NCBI GenBank assembly: GCA_047637355.1
Contig: JBLIKA010000013.1
Span: 1 to 48,367 of the forward strand
From: Glaciecola sp047637355
Lineage (GTDB): Bacteria; Pseudomonadota; Gammaproteobacteria; Enterobacterales; Alteromonadaceae
Reading direction: 5' to 3'
DNA: 48,367 nucleotides
Within the stretch, counting starts at the first letter, position 1. The number at the start of each line of letters is the position of its first letter. The notes under the pieces are model-generated. The model ran no database searches. It had not been told where the DNA came from and saw nothing but the letters and a program-made list of their open reading frames with translations. A program made the position numbers and the translations under genes. Of the stretch, positions 27,588 to 37,437 are shown piece after piece.

Positions 27588-30500
27588 ATGGACAACAAGT
27601 CACTTAGTGTTGACGCTCAACCAGATAGCACCGTCAATGGTGCCTTTGTGCAAATGGATGGCGACACCTATTACAAAATTAGTCATGTTGACCAAATGGC
27701 CCCATTTTTTATCAGTGTCGTTTCTGATCAAGATCATTGGTTATTTGCAGGTTCTACCGGTGGATTAACCATGGGTAGAGTGTCTCCTGAAAAAGCGGTT
27801 TTTCCTTATGTTACCGTGGATAAGTTATACGAGAGTACACCGCATACAGGTCCAAAAACCATAATTAAGGTCATCCAATCCAAGCAAAAAAATGTGTATT
27901 GGGAACCTTATAATCGCGAGCATGATGATAGATACCATGTGACCCGTAATTTGTATAAAAATCTATTGGGTAATGTACTTTGCTTTGAAGAAATAAATCA
28001 TGATTTACAATTAGCATTTCGTTACTCTTGGCAGTTTTCGAGCGAGTTCGGTATCAGCAGACAATGCAAATTAGAAAATCTGTCTGAGCAAACTTGTAGC
28101 CTTGAAATAATCGATGGTTTACAAAATATTCTTCCTGCGGGCACTCCTCTTTTTACGCAGTCACAGTCGAGTAATCTCGTTGACGCTTATAAATGGACAG
28201 AAGTAGACCATGAAACTGGATTGGCGTTATATACGCTTTATTCAGCAATTACTGATCGCGCTGAGCCGGTAGAAGCGCTTCGTGCAAATACTGTTTTTCG
28301 TTTGGGTTTACCAGGTTCTACGGTGCATTTAACATCTTCAAGTTTAGATTTATTCAAAGCTGGCAAAGTGCTTGAAAGTTCAGATTATAGCCGTGGTGTG
28401 CGCAGCTGTTATTTAGTGCATAGTCACGTCACATTAGCCGCGCATGGCGAGCAAACGTGGTCAATCAATGTTGACGTTGAGAAAGACCAAACGGATGTTG
28501 TGGCTCTGAAACATGCTTTGTTGAATGAATCGGTTGTCGCTGAAAAAATGCAGCAATCATTTTTAACGGGTAGTGACAAATTAGCGCGCATAATGGCATC
28601 GTCTGATGGATTCCAAGTTACCGGAGAAGACGATGTTTCTCTGCATCACTATGCAAACACGCTATTTAATGTTTTGCGTGGCGGTATTTTTGCCAATCAA
28701 TATCAGGTTTCTCGTGCCGATTTACTCAAGACTCTACAGCATTTCAATCATGATATTTATGAAAGGCAAAAGGCTGCATTGAGCAATCTGCCAGAAAATG
28801 TAAGCTTAGACGAGCTCATGTTATCTGTTGAAGCGTTGCAAGATGCGCAGTTGAGTCGATTAATCTACGAATATTTACCGATTACTTTTGGCCGTCGTCA
28901 TGGCGACCCTAGTCGTCCTTGGAATCAATTTGCTATCGAATTGAAAGACGACCGAGGTCAACCCCTGTTGTCTTATCAAGGTAATTGGCGGGATATTTTC
29001 CAAAATTGGGAAGCGTTAACGCTCAGTTATCCTTCATTTATTGAGTCGGTTATCGCAAAATTTGTCAACGCGTCGACACTAGATGGTTACAATCCATATC
29101 GCATCACTAAACAAGGTATTGATTGGGAAATTGAAGAGCCTGATGATCCATGGAGTTACATTGGTTACTGGGGCGACCATCAGATTATATATTTGCTGAA
29201 ATTATTAGAATCTTCTAATAATTTTCATCCAGGAAAATTGGCATCGTTACTAGAGCAGTCAGTTTACAGTTATGCCAATGTGCCTTATCGCATTAAACCG
29301 TTGCACAACATTATTGATTCACCTAAAGACACGGTTCTATTTGATAATGAAATGGCTGAAGATATCGAAAAAAATATCGAGCGCTTAGGGTCTGATGGCA
29401 AATTAGTTTTAGATGCACAGGGCCAAGTTTATCAAGTTTCCTTAGTTGAGAAGCTATTTATACCGCTGCTATCAAAATTGAGCAACCTAGTTATCGATGG
29501 TGGAATTTGGCTAAACACCCAACGTCCAGAGTGGAATGACGCTAACAATGCGCTAGTAGGCCAAGGTTTGTCGATGGTCACATTGTGTTATCTGAATCGT
29601 TATTTGTCGTTTGTAAGCGACTTACTCGCATCAATTGACGATAAAAATAAACAGTTTGTCATGACGACAGAAGTTGCCGAGTGGTTAACAGGAACGACAC
29701 ATATTCTTCAAAGTGCGAGTGCGCAGATAGAACAAGGTCCAGTGTCCGCAAGTTTACAATTTTCTACCTTGCAGAAGTTAGGTACATTAGCTAGCGAATA
29801 CCGCGCAAAAATGTATCAGCACGCAGGTAATTATAGTAAGCAAACTGTGAGTATAGATGAACTCAACGCGCTACTTTCTAATGCCAAGCCATTAATAACT
29901 CGCAGTATTGAAGCGAATTATAGCGATTCTGGTTTATACCATGCTTACAATGTACTTAGTATTAACCAAAAATCACTAAACGTTAGTCATTTGTACGACA
30001 TGCTGGAAGGGCAAGTGGCAGCGCTTAGTTCAGGGGCTCTTAGCGCTGAGAGAGCGGTCGAGATTATGGATACACTTTACGCGAGTGAGATGTATAGAGA
30101 AGACCAAAAAACGTTTATGCTGTATCCAGATAGAAAACAGCAAGGGTTTATTAGCAAAAATTGTGTTCCTAAACATGATGTCGCTAATCATGCACTGTTA
30201 GCTGGTATGCTTGCAAAGGGCGATAATCGCTTGATTAAACTCGATGCGCTGGACAACTATCGCTTTAATAGCGAATTGACCAACGCTAATGCTATAAAAC
30301 AAATTTGGCCTAGAATAGCCAAAGAGTATCCAGATTTAGCAACTGACAGTGCATTAAATACGATGCTAGATATTTATGAATCTGTCTTTAATCACAGTGC
30401 CTTTACTGGCCGCTCTGGCGGTATGTTTGGTTTTGAAGGATTAGGATGTATCTACTGGCACATGGTATCTAAACTGTTACTTGCAGTTCAAGAAGTTGCA

Positions 30501-31070
30501 ATAAAAAGTGTTAATCAGCAAGGTAAATCAAATACATCCCAGGCACTGATCGCGCACTACTATAATGTACGAGAAGGTATCGGCTTTAACAAGACACCGG
30601 AAGAATACGGCGCTTTCCCTGCAGATCCTTATTCGCACACACCAAAACATGCTGGCGCACAACAACCGGGTATGACTGGCCAAGTAAAAGAAGAGCTACT
30701 GACCAGAATGGGCGAGCTAGGCTGTTTTGTGACTAAAGGTAAGGTTAGTTTCAACCCGTTCTTGCTAAGAGCACAGGAGTTCACCACGCAACCAACAACG
30801 TTCCGTTATCTTGATATCAATGAAGCATGGAAGACAATTGACCTCGATAGTGGAAGTTTAGGCTTTACATGGTGCCAAGTGCCGATTGTCTACTCGATAA
30901 GTAATGATGCTGATGCTCAAGTTACGATCTATTCTGAAGATGGAGAAAAGTATGCTGTGAAGGCAAACGAACTTAATTCAGAGTTTAGTCAAATGCTCTT
31001 TGCTCGTTCAGGAGGAATTGTTAGAATTGATGTATCTGTTAGTCGTAATCAGCTTTACACCGAAAGTTAG
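27588..31070 (+). CDS. GH149/GH161-like beta-1,3-glucan (oligo)phosphorylase
   Basis: A 1160-residue cytoplasmic enzyme with no signal peptide. Its layout is that of GH94-related phosphorylases: an N-terminal beta-sandwich (HDDRYHVTRNLYKN), a helical barrel, and a catalytic segment with EWNDANNALVGQG. The Asp of WND, about residue 651 from the ATG, aligns by motif with the general acid of GH94. Length and setting beside GH16, GH17 and GH3 fit the GH149 (or GH161) beta-1,3-glucan phosphorylases, which release glucose-1-phosphate from beta-1,3-gluco-oligosaccharides. The ATG at 27588 has AAGAGAG seven bases upstream; the TTG at 27582 is not used. Family choice rests on length, motifs and context, without alignment. 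Confidence 0.8.
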   Translation: MDNKSLSVDAQPDSTVNGAFVQMDGDTYYKISHVDQMAPFFISVVSDQDHWLFAGSTGGLTMGRVSPEKAVFPYVTVDKLYESTPHTGPKTIIKVIQSKQKNVYWEPYNREHDDRYHVTRNLYKNLLGNVLCFEEINHDLQLAFRYSWQFSSEFGISRQCKLENLSEQTCSLEIIDGLQNILPAGTPLFTQSQSSNLVDAYKWTEVDHETGLALYTLYSAITDRAEPVEALRANTVFRLGLPGSTVHLTSSSLDLFKAGKVLESSDYSRGVRSCYLVHSHVTLAAHGEQTWSINVDVEKDQTDVVALKHALLNESVVAEKMQQSFLTGSDKLARIMASSDGFQVTGEDDVSLHHYANTLFNVLRGGIFANQYQVSRADLLKTLQHFNHDIYERQKAALSNLPENVSLDELMLSVEALQDAQLSRLIYEYLPITFGRRHGDPSRPWNQFAIELKDDRGQPLLSYQGNWRDIFQNWEALTLSYPSFIESVIAKFVNASTLDGYNPYRITKQGIDWEIEEPDDPWSYIGYWGDHQIIYLLKLLESSNNFHPGKLASLLEQSVYSYANVPYRIKPLHNIIDSPKDTVLFDNEMAEDIEKNIERLGSDGKLVLDAQGQVYQVSLVEKLFIPLLSKLSNLVIDGGIWLNTQRPEWNDANNALVGQGLSMVTLCYLNRYLSFVSDLLASIDDKNKQFVMTTEVAEWLTGTTHILQSASAQIEQGPVSASLQFSTLQKLGTLASEYRAKMYQHAGNYSKQTVSIDELNALLSNAKPLITRSIEANYSDSGLYHAYNVLSINQKSLNVSHLYDMLEGQVAALSSGALSAERAVEIMDTLYASEMYREDQKTFMLYPDRKQQGFISKNCVPKHDVANHALLAGMLAKGDNRLIKLDALDNYRFNSELTNANAIKQIWPRIAKEYPDLATDSALNTMLDIYESVFNHSAFTGRSGGMFGFEGLGCIYWHMVSKLLLAVQEVAIKSVNQQGKSNTSQALIAHYYNVREGIGFNKTPEEYGAFPADPYSHTPKHAGAQQPGMTGQVKEELLTRMGELGCFVTKGKVSFNPFLLRAQEFTTQPTTFRYLDINEAWKTIDLDSGSLGFTWCQVPIVYSISNDADAQVTIYSEDGEKYAVKANELNSEFSQMLFARSGGIVRIDVSVSRNQLYTES

Positions 31071-31085
31071 GTAACACGATACTCA

Positions 31086-31118
31086 GCACAACTGCCATAG
31101 AACTAATGGCAGTTGTGC
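31086..31118. terminator. Perfect 13-bp hairpin between convergent genes
   Basis: Arms GCACAACTGCCAT and ATGGCAGTTGTGC surround a 7-base loop, 15 bp after the phosphorylase stop. No T-run follows on either strand. Its position suggests a transcript end for the phosphorylase operon. Confidence 0.5.
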
Positions 31119-31158
31119 ACATAACACATTCGACCCTCTGCAAACATTTAATCACTAT

Positions 31159-31190
31159 AAGGTGTGGATGTACTGTTGCGTCCACACCTT
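31159..31190. terminator. Second perfect hairpin in the same convergent gap
   Basis: Arms AAGGTGTGGA and TCCACACCTT surround a 12-base loop, between the phosphorylase and the second GPH gene. A short T-rich stretch (CTTTG) follows on the plus strand. It could serve either direction. Confidence 0.45.
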
Positions 31191-31263
31191 CTTTGAAAAA
31201 CACTATGCCAATAAGAGTCAGTATCGGCTTTTATAAATCAAACGTAACTTAACTAGACCAATA

Positions 31264-32679
31264 TTAAACTTTACGAGCGTCTAAAGCCGCTCTTACTTCG
31301 CCTGCTTTCTCTTCGGTAATTGGATACCAGTAAACCATTAATATCGCAATGACGGAGCACAATGCAGGAATGAATGCATCGAAAATACGCATTAGATAAA
31401 TCGTTTCTGGGGACTGAGCACCGCCCAATGCAACATCAAACCCCGTTGCGTTTAACAAGAATCCACCCGCAGCAAGAGCGGCGGCCATTCCTAGCTTCAC
31501 CACCCACCAGTATATTGAGCCAAACATGCCCTCACGCCTTTCATATGTATTGAGTTCATCCATGTCACACACATCTGCAATCATGGAGCCCATAAGCGTG
31601 AACAGACCACCAAGACCAAAAGCAATAAAAGGGACTGGCAATAACATTAATAATGGATAGTCAGGGGTGTAGCAAAACCACTTCAATACATAACCAATAA
31701 CCGATATTCCGATAGCGAAAAAGAAGCCTTTGCGTTTATCAAAGTGTGTAGAAAATTTGGTTACAATAAAGATAACGCAGAAAGTAGATATAGCGGCCAG
31801 CGTGCCAGACCAACCAGCATATTCGGCACCCATTGACGTATCACCGCCAAATATATAGTAGATAATTACGTAGGACTGGAATGACGCCACCATCATAAAA
31901 CCATTGAATACTAAAAAGGTAGCAGCACATAAAAATAGAAAAGGCGTAAATTTAATCGTTGTTGCGAAGCCTTTAAAGAAACCTTTTACACCAGGCGCAA
32001 TGAATTGTTCACCTGGGATCGGCCCTGCTTGCACATGTCTAATTGGTTCTTTCAAAAAGATAGCGGGTAATACGCCAACACATATTGTGAAAGCGCCAAT
32101 AATAACAGCCAGCCACGCAGCGCCTGCTATCATGTCATCAAATAACAGGTCATTTTGCATAAACCATAAAAACCATGGGGCAATTAAGTAGGCGATTTGT
32201 CCCATAAAGTTCTGCGTTGCCATGAGTCGGGTTCGCTCATGGTAATCTGGTGTTAGCTCATAACCCAAGGCAACCCAAGGAGTAGCGAACATTGTGTAGG
32301 CCAGATAAAAAACAAATGATCCTATAAGGAAAAACCAAAAATAGTATTCTTCACTCTTTCCTTCAGGAAGTTGCCATAAAAGTGCAAAAATGATGCCTGC
32401 CGCTATTGCACCGCAAAAAATATATGGTCGGCGACGGCCCCATTTACTTCTGGTGTGGTCGGATATATAACCCATCAATGGATCGGTAATTGCGTCGGTT
32501 AAGCGCGGCAGTGCACTCACTAGGCCGACCAAAGCTGGATTCATGCCTAGCCCTAAATTTAGGACAATAACCATGCCGCCAATAGCCGCGGATAAGAGGT
32601 TATTGATGAGGGCCCCAAGGCCATAAATAAGTTTTTGAACGAAGGGGATTTTTCCGTTTACTGCAACTTCTGTGCTCAT
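31264..32679 (-). CDS. Second GPH-family MFS sugar symporter
   Basis: A 471-residue paralogue of the transporter at 24494. It has the same DPLMGYISDHTRSKWGRRRPY signature loop and DVCDMDELNTYERREG loop. The ATG at 32679 (MSTEVAVNG) is chosen by alignment with the paralogue; the frame also has ATG 32691 and TTG 32712. It is divergent from the GH3 gene across 365 bp and convergent with the phosphorylase. Two GPH symporters in one glucan locus suggest division of labour by oligosaccharide length or linkage, or between glucose and oligomers (inference). Confidence 0.9.
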   Translation of the reverse strand: MSTEVAVNGKIPFVQKLIYGLGALINNLLSAAIGGMVIVLNLGLGMNPALVGLVSALPRLTDAITDPLMGYISDHTRSKWGRRRPYIFCGAIAAGIIFALLWQLPEGKSEEYYFWFFLIGSFVFYLAYTMFATPWVALGYELTPDYHERTRLMATQNFMGQIAYLIAPWFLWFMQNDLLFDDMIAGAAWLAVIIGAFTICVGVLPAIFLKEPIRHVQAGPIPGEQFIAPGVKGFFKGFATTIKFTPFLFLCAATFLVFNGFMMVASFQSYVIIYYIFGGDTSMGAEYAGWSGTLAAISTFCVIFIVTKFSTHFDKRKGFFFAIGISVIGYVLKWFCYTPDYPLLMLLPVPFIAFGLGGLFTLMGSMIADVCDMDELNTYERREGMFGSIYWWVVKLGMAAALAAGGFLLNATGFDVALGGAQSPETIYLMRIFDAFIPALCSVIAILMVYWYPITEEKAGEVRAALDARKV

Positions 32680-33044
32680 CAATGGACTCATGTTAAATAA
32701 TTGTAAATTCAACTCTCTAAAATAATGTTGCTAGGCTACTTTCACAAATAATATGCGATAGCTTGGCCTTATGCTGCGTTAAATAGGAATCTATCAAGCG
32801 GATTGGCACTAAAAGTACCAAATAAGGAAGTAGGGGCGTATTATTTGTTTAATTTTCGGCAAGAACCACAACAGGAGTGTCATGTTACCCCAACATTAGT
32901 CCACTTGGTCTTGTTTTGCTGGACTAAGCTAGTCTCATGTTTAAGGTGCTCGTATTAAGTAACCTTGGGTAAGCTGCTGGCGCAGCCGTTTGACTGATTA
33001 GCGTTTTCAACGATTTTTAAACCCAATTCGAAAAGAGTCTGTTT
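32680..33044. other. 365-bp divergent intergenic region with a small inverted repeat
   Basis: This is the control region between the GPH symporter and GH3. It holds an 8-bp inverted repeat, TTAGTCCA/TGGACTAA (32896-32903 and 32920-32927), and a short GCTGC/GCAGC hairpin near 32971. No gene is seen, and the repeat is a possible operator only. Confidence 0.4.
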
Positions 33045-35288
33045 ATGTCCCATTCGCATTTATCCAATTCGTCTATATCCAATTTGTATTCTCCTGACAT
33101 TGTCCACCAAGCTAAGCAGCTATTACGCAACATGACACTAGAAGAAAAGTTGGGACAGTTGTCTCAAATTTCTAGTGCCGGAGCGCATATACCACACGAT
33201 TTAGCAGATGCAATAAGACAAGGCAGGGTTAGCTCGGTTATCAATGAAGTCGATTTAGCGACTAATAATGAATTGCAACGCTTAGCTGTTGAAGAAACTC
33301 GCTTAGGCATTCCTCTGCTGATTGGTCGCGATGTTATTCATGGTTTTAAAACGATATTCCCAATTCCTCTAGGACAGGCGGCAACATGGTCGCCTGATAT
33401 CGTTGAGAAAGGATCGAGAATAGCTGGGGAAGAATCGGCAACAGTCGGCGTGAATTGGACATTTGCACCTATGATTGATATTGCGCGGGATCCTCGCTGG
33501 GGGAGGATCGCAGAAAGTTTGGGTGAAGACCCTTTTTTATGTTCAGTGCTATGCGCAGCAATGGTCAAGGGCTTTCAAACTGATGATTTATCATTGCCAG
33601 GCTCTATTGCTTCTTGCGCAAAGCATTTCGCTGGCTATGGCGCGAGTGAAAGTGGGCGCGATTACAACACTACTAATATTCCTGAAAACGAACTTCGCAA
33701 CGTGTATCTGCCACCATTTCATCAAGCAGCTAAAGCAGGTGTGGCCTCTTTTATGGCTTCCTTCAGTGATTTGAATGGAGTGCCTGCAACGGGCAATCAA
33801 TGGTTGTTGAAGCAGGTTTTAAGAGACGAGTGGAATTATAAAGGATTAGTAGTGAGCGATTGGGAGTCGATAAAAGAACTTCAGGTACATGGTTTGTCTG
33901 CCAGTGAAAAGGATTCTGCTTACTTAGCAGCTAAAGCCGGAGTTGATATGGAAATGGCGAGTAGTTGTTACATTGATAATATTGCAGCTTTAATAGCAGA
34001 AAATCAGATTCAAGAGGCTGAAGTCGACCAAATGGTGCTAAATATTCTGCAGATGAAATTTGCGTTAGGCTTATTTGAAAATGCGTTTACGGACCCCTCA
34101 ACATTACCTGAATTATTGAATGCTAAGAATCTGGAAGCGGCTAAAGAAGCGGCACAAAAAAGCTGTGTATTGCTTCAAAATAAAAATCGTCATGGCAATA
34201 GTCCGGTTTTGCCGATTAATAGGAAGGCAACCAACCGAATTGCTGTTATTGGGCCGATGGCAAACGATGGCTATGAACAATTAGGTACTTGGGTGTTCGA
34301 CGGCGATGAGAAGCACAGTGTTACTTGTCTTAATGGTTTAATAGCGTTGGCGGGAAAGGGCATCGAGATAGAATTTGAATCTGTACTTGGCACTTCAAGA
34401 GATAGAAACACTCAGAATTTTGACAAAGCCCTTGAACTTACTAACAAAGCCGACGTCGCGATCCTATATTTAGGTGAAGAATCGATATTGTCAGGAGAAG
34501 CACATTGCAGATCAAATATCGACTTACCAGGGGCTCAGGTAGAACTCATTGAGTATTTATCGCAATCAAATACGCCTATTGTATTGGTGGTGTTAGCCGG
34601 TAGGCCGCTAACTTTGCAACCAATACTCGACAAAGTTGACAGTATTTTGTATGCGTGGCATCCGGGTACTATGGGTGGACTCGCTATCGCAGAATTGCTG
34701 TTTGGTGATGCTGTTCCCTCTGGTAAGTTGCCGGTATCGTTCCCTAGAGTTGTAGGGCAAATTCCGATTTATTATGCGCAGAAAAATTCAGGCCGACCGC
34801 CAACTGAAGAAAGCTTCATTTTTATCGATGATGTGCCTGTTAGAGCTGCTCAGACTTCACTAGGTATGGCGTCAACTCATCTAGACACGCATTTTTCACC
34901 GTTATATCCTTTTGGCTATGGGTTGTCCTACGCTGAGTTTGAATATCACCACGTCAACATTAGCCAACATGAAATTAAACTAGGTTCGTCATTTGTAATT
35001 ACAGTAACGGTAGAAAATAAAAGTGATGTCGATGCTGAAGAAATTGTACAGCTGTACATTCGAGATTTAGTTGGCTCTGTGACTCGTCCGGTGAAGGAAT
35101 TAAAAGGCTTTAAACGCTTGTTAGTAAAAGCTAACTCAAGCGTTGATGTCGTGTTTGAGATGCACACAGATGACTTGGCTTTTTATGACATTCGCAATCA
35201 ATTAAATGTTGAAGCTGGTGATTTCTTGCTTGGTGTGGGAGCGGATAGTTCACTTGAACTTAATGTTCCTTTCAAATTAGTAAACTAA
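33045..35288 (+). CDS. GH3 beta-glucosidase (BglX-like)
   Basis: A 747-residue GH3 enzyme. The N-terminal barrel contains the substrate motif KHFAGYGASESGRDYN (about residues 193-208) and the nucleophile Asp272 in LVVSDWESI. The second domain carries the candidate acid/base in LSGEAHCRSN, and a fibronectin-III-like C-terminal domain follows. Periplasmic BglX has a signal peptide; here the N-terminus (MSHSHLSNSS) is polar, so a cytoplasmic enzyme is likely. It would release glucose from beta-glucosides or short laminari-oligosaccharides. AAAAGAG lies six to seven bases before the ATG. Activity on beta-1,3 linkages is inferred from the locus. Confidence 0.92.
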   Translation: MSHSHLSNSSISNLYSPDIVHQAKQLLRNMTLEEKLGQLSQISSAGAHIPHDLADAIRQGRVSSVINEVDLATNNELQRLAVEETRLGIPLLIGRDVIHGFKTIFPIPLGQAATWSPDIVEKGSRIAGEESATVGVNWTFAPMIDIARDPRWGRIAESLGEDPFLCSVLCAAMVKGFQTDDLSLPGSIASCAKHFAGYGASESGRDYNTTNIPENELRNVYLPPFHQAAKAGVASFMASFSDLNGVPATGNQWLLKQVLRDEWNYKGLVVSDWESIKELQVHGLSASEKDSAYLAAKAGVDMEMASSCYIDNIAALIAENQIQEAEVDQMVLNILQMKFALGLFENAFTDPSTLPELLNAKNLEAAKEAAQKSCVLLQNKNRHGNSPVLPINRKATNRIAVIGPMANDGYEQLGTWVFDGDEKHSVTCLNGLIALAGKGIEIEFESVLGTSRDRNTQNFDKALELTNKADVAILYLGEESILSGEAHCRSNIDLPGAQVELIEYLSQSNTPIVLVVLAGRPLTLQPILDKVDSILYAWHPGTMGGLAIAELLFGDAVPSGKLPVSFPRVVGQIPIYYAQKNSGRPPTEESFIFIDDVPVRAAQTSLGMASTHLDTHFSPLYPFGYGLSYAEFEYHHVNISQHEIKLGSSFVITVTVENKSDVDAEEIVQLYIRDLVGSVTRPVKELKGFKRLLVKANSSVDVVFEMHTDDLAFYDIRNQLNVEAGDFLLGVGADSSLELNVPFKLVN

Positions 35289-35294
35289 TTCGCT

Positions 35295-35337
35295 AACGCT
35301 ATTAGCGTTTCCTCAGGTTGATGAACATTCTGAGGAA
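35295..35337. terminator. Double hairpin between convergent GH3 and MipA genes
   Basis: AACGCT-ATT-AGCGTT is followed by TTCCTCAG/CTGAGGAA around a 13-base loop, within the 83-bp gap between two converging stops. It is a plausible bidirectional terminator. Confidence 0.5.
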
Positions 35338-35371
35338 TCATACCAAATTGCTGTTTACGATAATTAAATAC

Positions 35372-36436
35372 TTACCACTTCGCTTTTGCTTCACTCTTAT
35401 AGAAGCGCCATACAAATGCAGTGCCAATAGAGTAGGTGATTGTCTTTTCAAACAACGGACTGTCTTTATTAGCTGCTAAGCTATGAAATTGCGCAGAGCC
35501 GCCAATAAATGCACGGATATTCTCACTCACTTTAAATGAAACACCTAAGCTCAGTTCTGAGCCTAAATAACCTGCTTTAGCATCATAAGCTGAGCGAGCC
35601 TGCGTAGCGAATTCAGGGGCGACTTCATAAAAATAATCATGTGTTTTTTCGGTAGCAAAAATGGCACCAAATGAAATATTAAACGCAGTCTCTTCATGTT
35701 TGAAACCACGATGCTGGTAGGATATTTGTGGTTCGAAAATAAAGCCTCGTCCTTCAATTTTACTAAAATCGGTCGAGAAAACAGCGCGAGCTTGCAGTCT
35801 GAAATCGAGTCTACCTTTGCCTATATTGGTACCTACGTTTTCGCCTATTGCATTCTTATCGAAATCGTATTTACCCAACATGAAAATCATTTGGGGACCA
35901 ATTTCTCCTAAGAAATCCAGCTCAGGCATGCCAACGCGTGCTGTATTATCTTCACCGTCGCTAGGCAATGCAGCACCGAACGAAAAGTCGACTTCAAAAG
36001 TGTCATTTTCAATAATGATAGCTCTAGCACCGCCACCGTCGCCAATTCGGAAAGTTTCACCTCGATATACAACAAAGGGGATTACAAGACCAAAAACTCT
36101 TCCTTCACTTGAGGCTGGGTATTTCGGGTTATAGAAAGCCCCCCCGCCTACCCCTAACTCCCAGAGTGAAAGTGTTTCGTTAACATTGTCAAAGCCAGTT
36201 AGGCTTCGTTCCATAGGGATGTTGGCCTTGCCAACACCATCGCCTAACGAAATTCGGTTGTTTTTATCTTGATCCTGAGGGGATGTTGATTGTTTCGACG
36301 CTTGACTACCATCGCCACCATCGGCGGAATAAGCTAAGTTACTTAACGTTAGAGCGAGGATAAGCAAACAATTGAGTATTAATAATTGAAATAGAAAATT
36401 GCGGGTAATATGTAATTTTATCAATATCGCGTTCAT
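35372..36436 (-). CDS. MipA/OmpV-family outer membrane protein
   Basis: A 354-residue beta-barrel protein of the MipA/OmpV family, shown by the family-like VAPEFATQARSAYDAKAGYLGSEL region and amphipathic strands ending in an aromatic-rich segment. A long signal sequence (cleavage near LAYSA-DGG) precedes a low-complexity Gln/Ser/Asp linker. The frame extends to ATG 36487, but ATG 36436 gives a normal signal peptide. Family members are linked to murein hydrolase anchoring or act as porins. Here, beside the glucan locus without a TonB receptor, it could help entry of oligosaccharides, but this is speculative. Confidence 0.85.
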   Translation of the reverse strand: MNAILIKLHITRNFLFQLLILNCLLILALTLSNLAYSADGGDGSQASKQSTSPQDQDKNNRISLGDGVGKANIPMERSLTGFDNVNETLSLWELGVGGGAFYNPKYPASSEGRVFGLVIPFVVYRGETFRIGDGGGARAIIIENDTFEVDFSFGAALPSDGEDNTARVGMPELDFLGEIGPQMIFMLGKYDFDKNAIGENVGTNIGKGRLDFRLQARAVFSTDFSKIEGRGFIFEPQISYQHRGFKHEETAFNISFGAIFATEKTHDYFYEVAPEFATQARSAYDAKAGYLGSELSLGVSFKVSENIRAFIGGSAQFHSLAANKDSPLFEKTITYSIGTAFVWRFYKSEAKAKW

Positions 36437-36747
36437 AAGATCTACTTGCCTTTGCGCTATAGATTTGCAGCGCTGGTTCTGAATCATTCAGGTTGGCAGC
36501 ATACAGAAGATGACTTTCTATTTGCCATATAAAAATGCACTGAAAACCGATTAATATTCGACATTCTTGCTAGCACGGTCTGAATTGATACGAGTGTAGA
36601 CCGTAAAATGTTTATTTATTGGTGAGGCCCTTATGTGTTTACCAGAAAAATGAAACGTTGCGTTGCTCAGACCCATCCCTGCGGGAGGCAAAATGGCTGC
36701 ATCAATACCAACAGTAATAGGACCTGACTCAATAATTTACGTTTTGA
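36437..36747. other. 311-bp intergenic region, nothing recognised
   Basis: This region separates the MocA-like gene and the MipA gene, both on the minus strand. It probably contains the mipA promoter. I see no gene longer than seven codons and no strong hairpin. Confidence 0.5.
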
Positions 36748-37437
36748 TCATTGACTCTTCTTGTTGAGTCTTTTGTTTTTTTGCGCTTGCACAGTTGATG
36801 TATACAACAATAGATCTTTTTTTGTATCGATATCCCTAGCTGCTTCTGGCATACCAACACGGATGACAGATGCTGCATTAGCACGCAGCATCTCCCGCGC
36901 ACCTTTATCGTTCTCTAGCTTCGATAGTTCAGCAAAATATGCTCTTGGGAAAATAGCGGGAGCCCCCGCGTTATTATTATAAAAAGCGGCTACAATGCTG
37001 TGAGGATTTTTCCGAGATTGGTCTAGCATCAGATTGCACTGCTTTGCGCGAATTTCCACCTGATCAGTTAACCCAATAAAAACATGAGTGACTTCGGAGC
37101 CTACATTTTTTACACCAGCGGCTATTGATGCGCCCATTCCTTGCTGCCAATTGCTTGCAATGATGGATGTTATATTTGGTAAGGCGTTACTTGCTGAAGC
37201 CGTCTGCAAATAAAGTGGTTGTAGCGCCTTTTCAATAATGCTTGAATTTGCTCCTAAAACAACCGTAATTGACTTAAATTCAGCGTGTCTCAGCATTTCT
37301 ATGGTACCAATCAGCATTGGCTTGTCATCCACAATAGCAAGCTGTTTAGTATCGTTGAAGCGCTTGCTTTCACCCGCTGCAAGCAATATTGCTTCGATAC
37401 AGTAATGCGTATCTTGATTGTTCATAGTTATATCCAT
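36748..37437 (-). CDS. MocA-like molybdenum-cofactor cytidylyltransferase/MobA-like NTP transferase
   Basis: A 229-residue nucleotidyltransferase of the MobA/MocA fold. The NTP-binding LLAAGESKRF-N-KQL motif is near residues 17-31, the metal aspartate is in FIGLTDQV (about 123), and DIDTKKDLL is near the C-terminus. The common DMP motif is DQV here. MocA adds CMP to molybdopterin for xanthine-dehydrogenase-type enzymes, and the XdhC-like gene upstream supports that role. No molybdenum hydroxylase is in the window. A gap of 162 bp separates it from xdhC, so co-transcription is likely but not certain. Confidence 0.82.
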   Translation of the reverse strand: MDITMNNQDTHYCIEAILLAAGESKRFNDTKQLAIVDDKPMLIGTIEMLRHAEFKSITVVLGANSSIIEKALQPLYLQTASASNALPNITSIIASNWQQGMGASIAAGVKNVGSEVTHVFIGLTDQVEIRAKQCNLMLDQSRKNPHSIVAAFYNNNAGAPAIFPRAYFAELSKLENDKGAREMLRANAASVIRVGMPEAARDIDTKKDLLLYTSTVQAQKNKRLNKKSQ

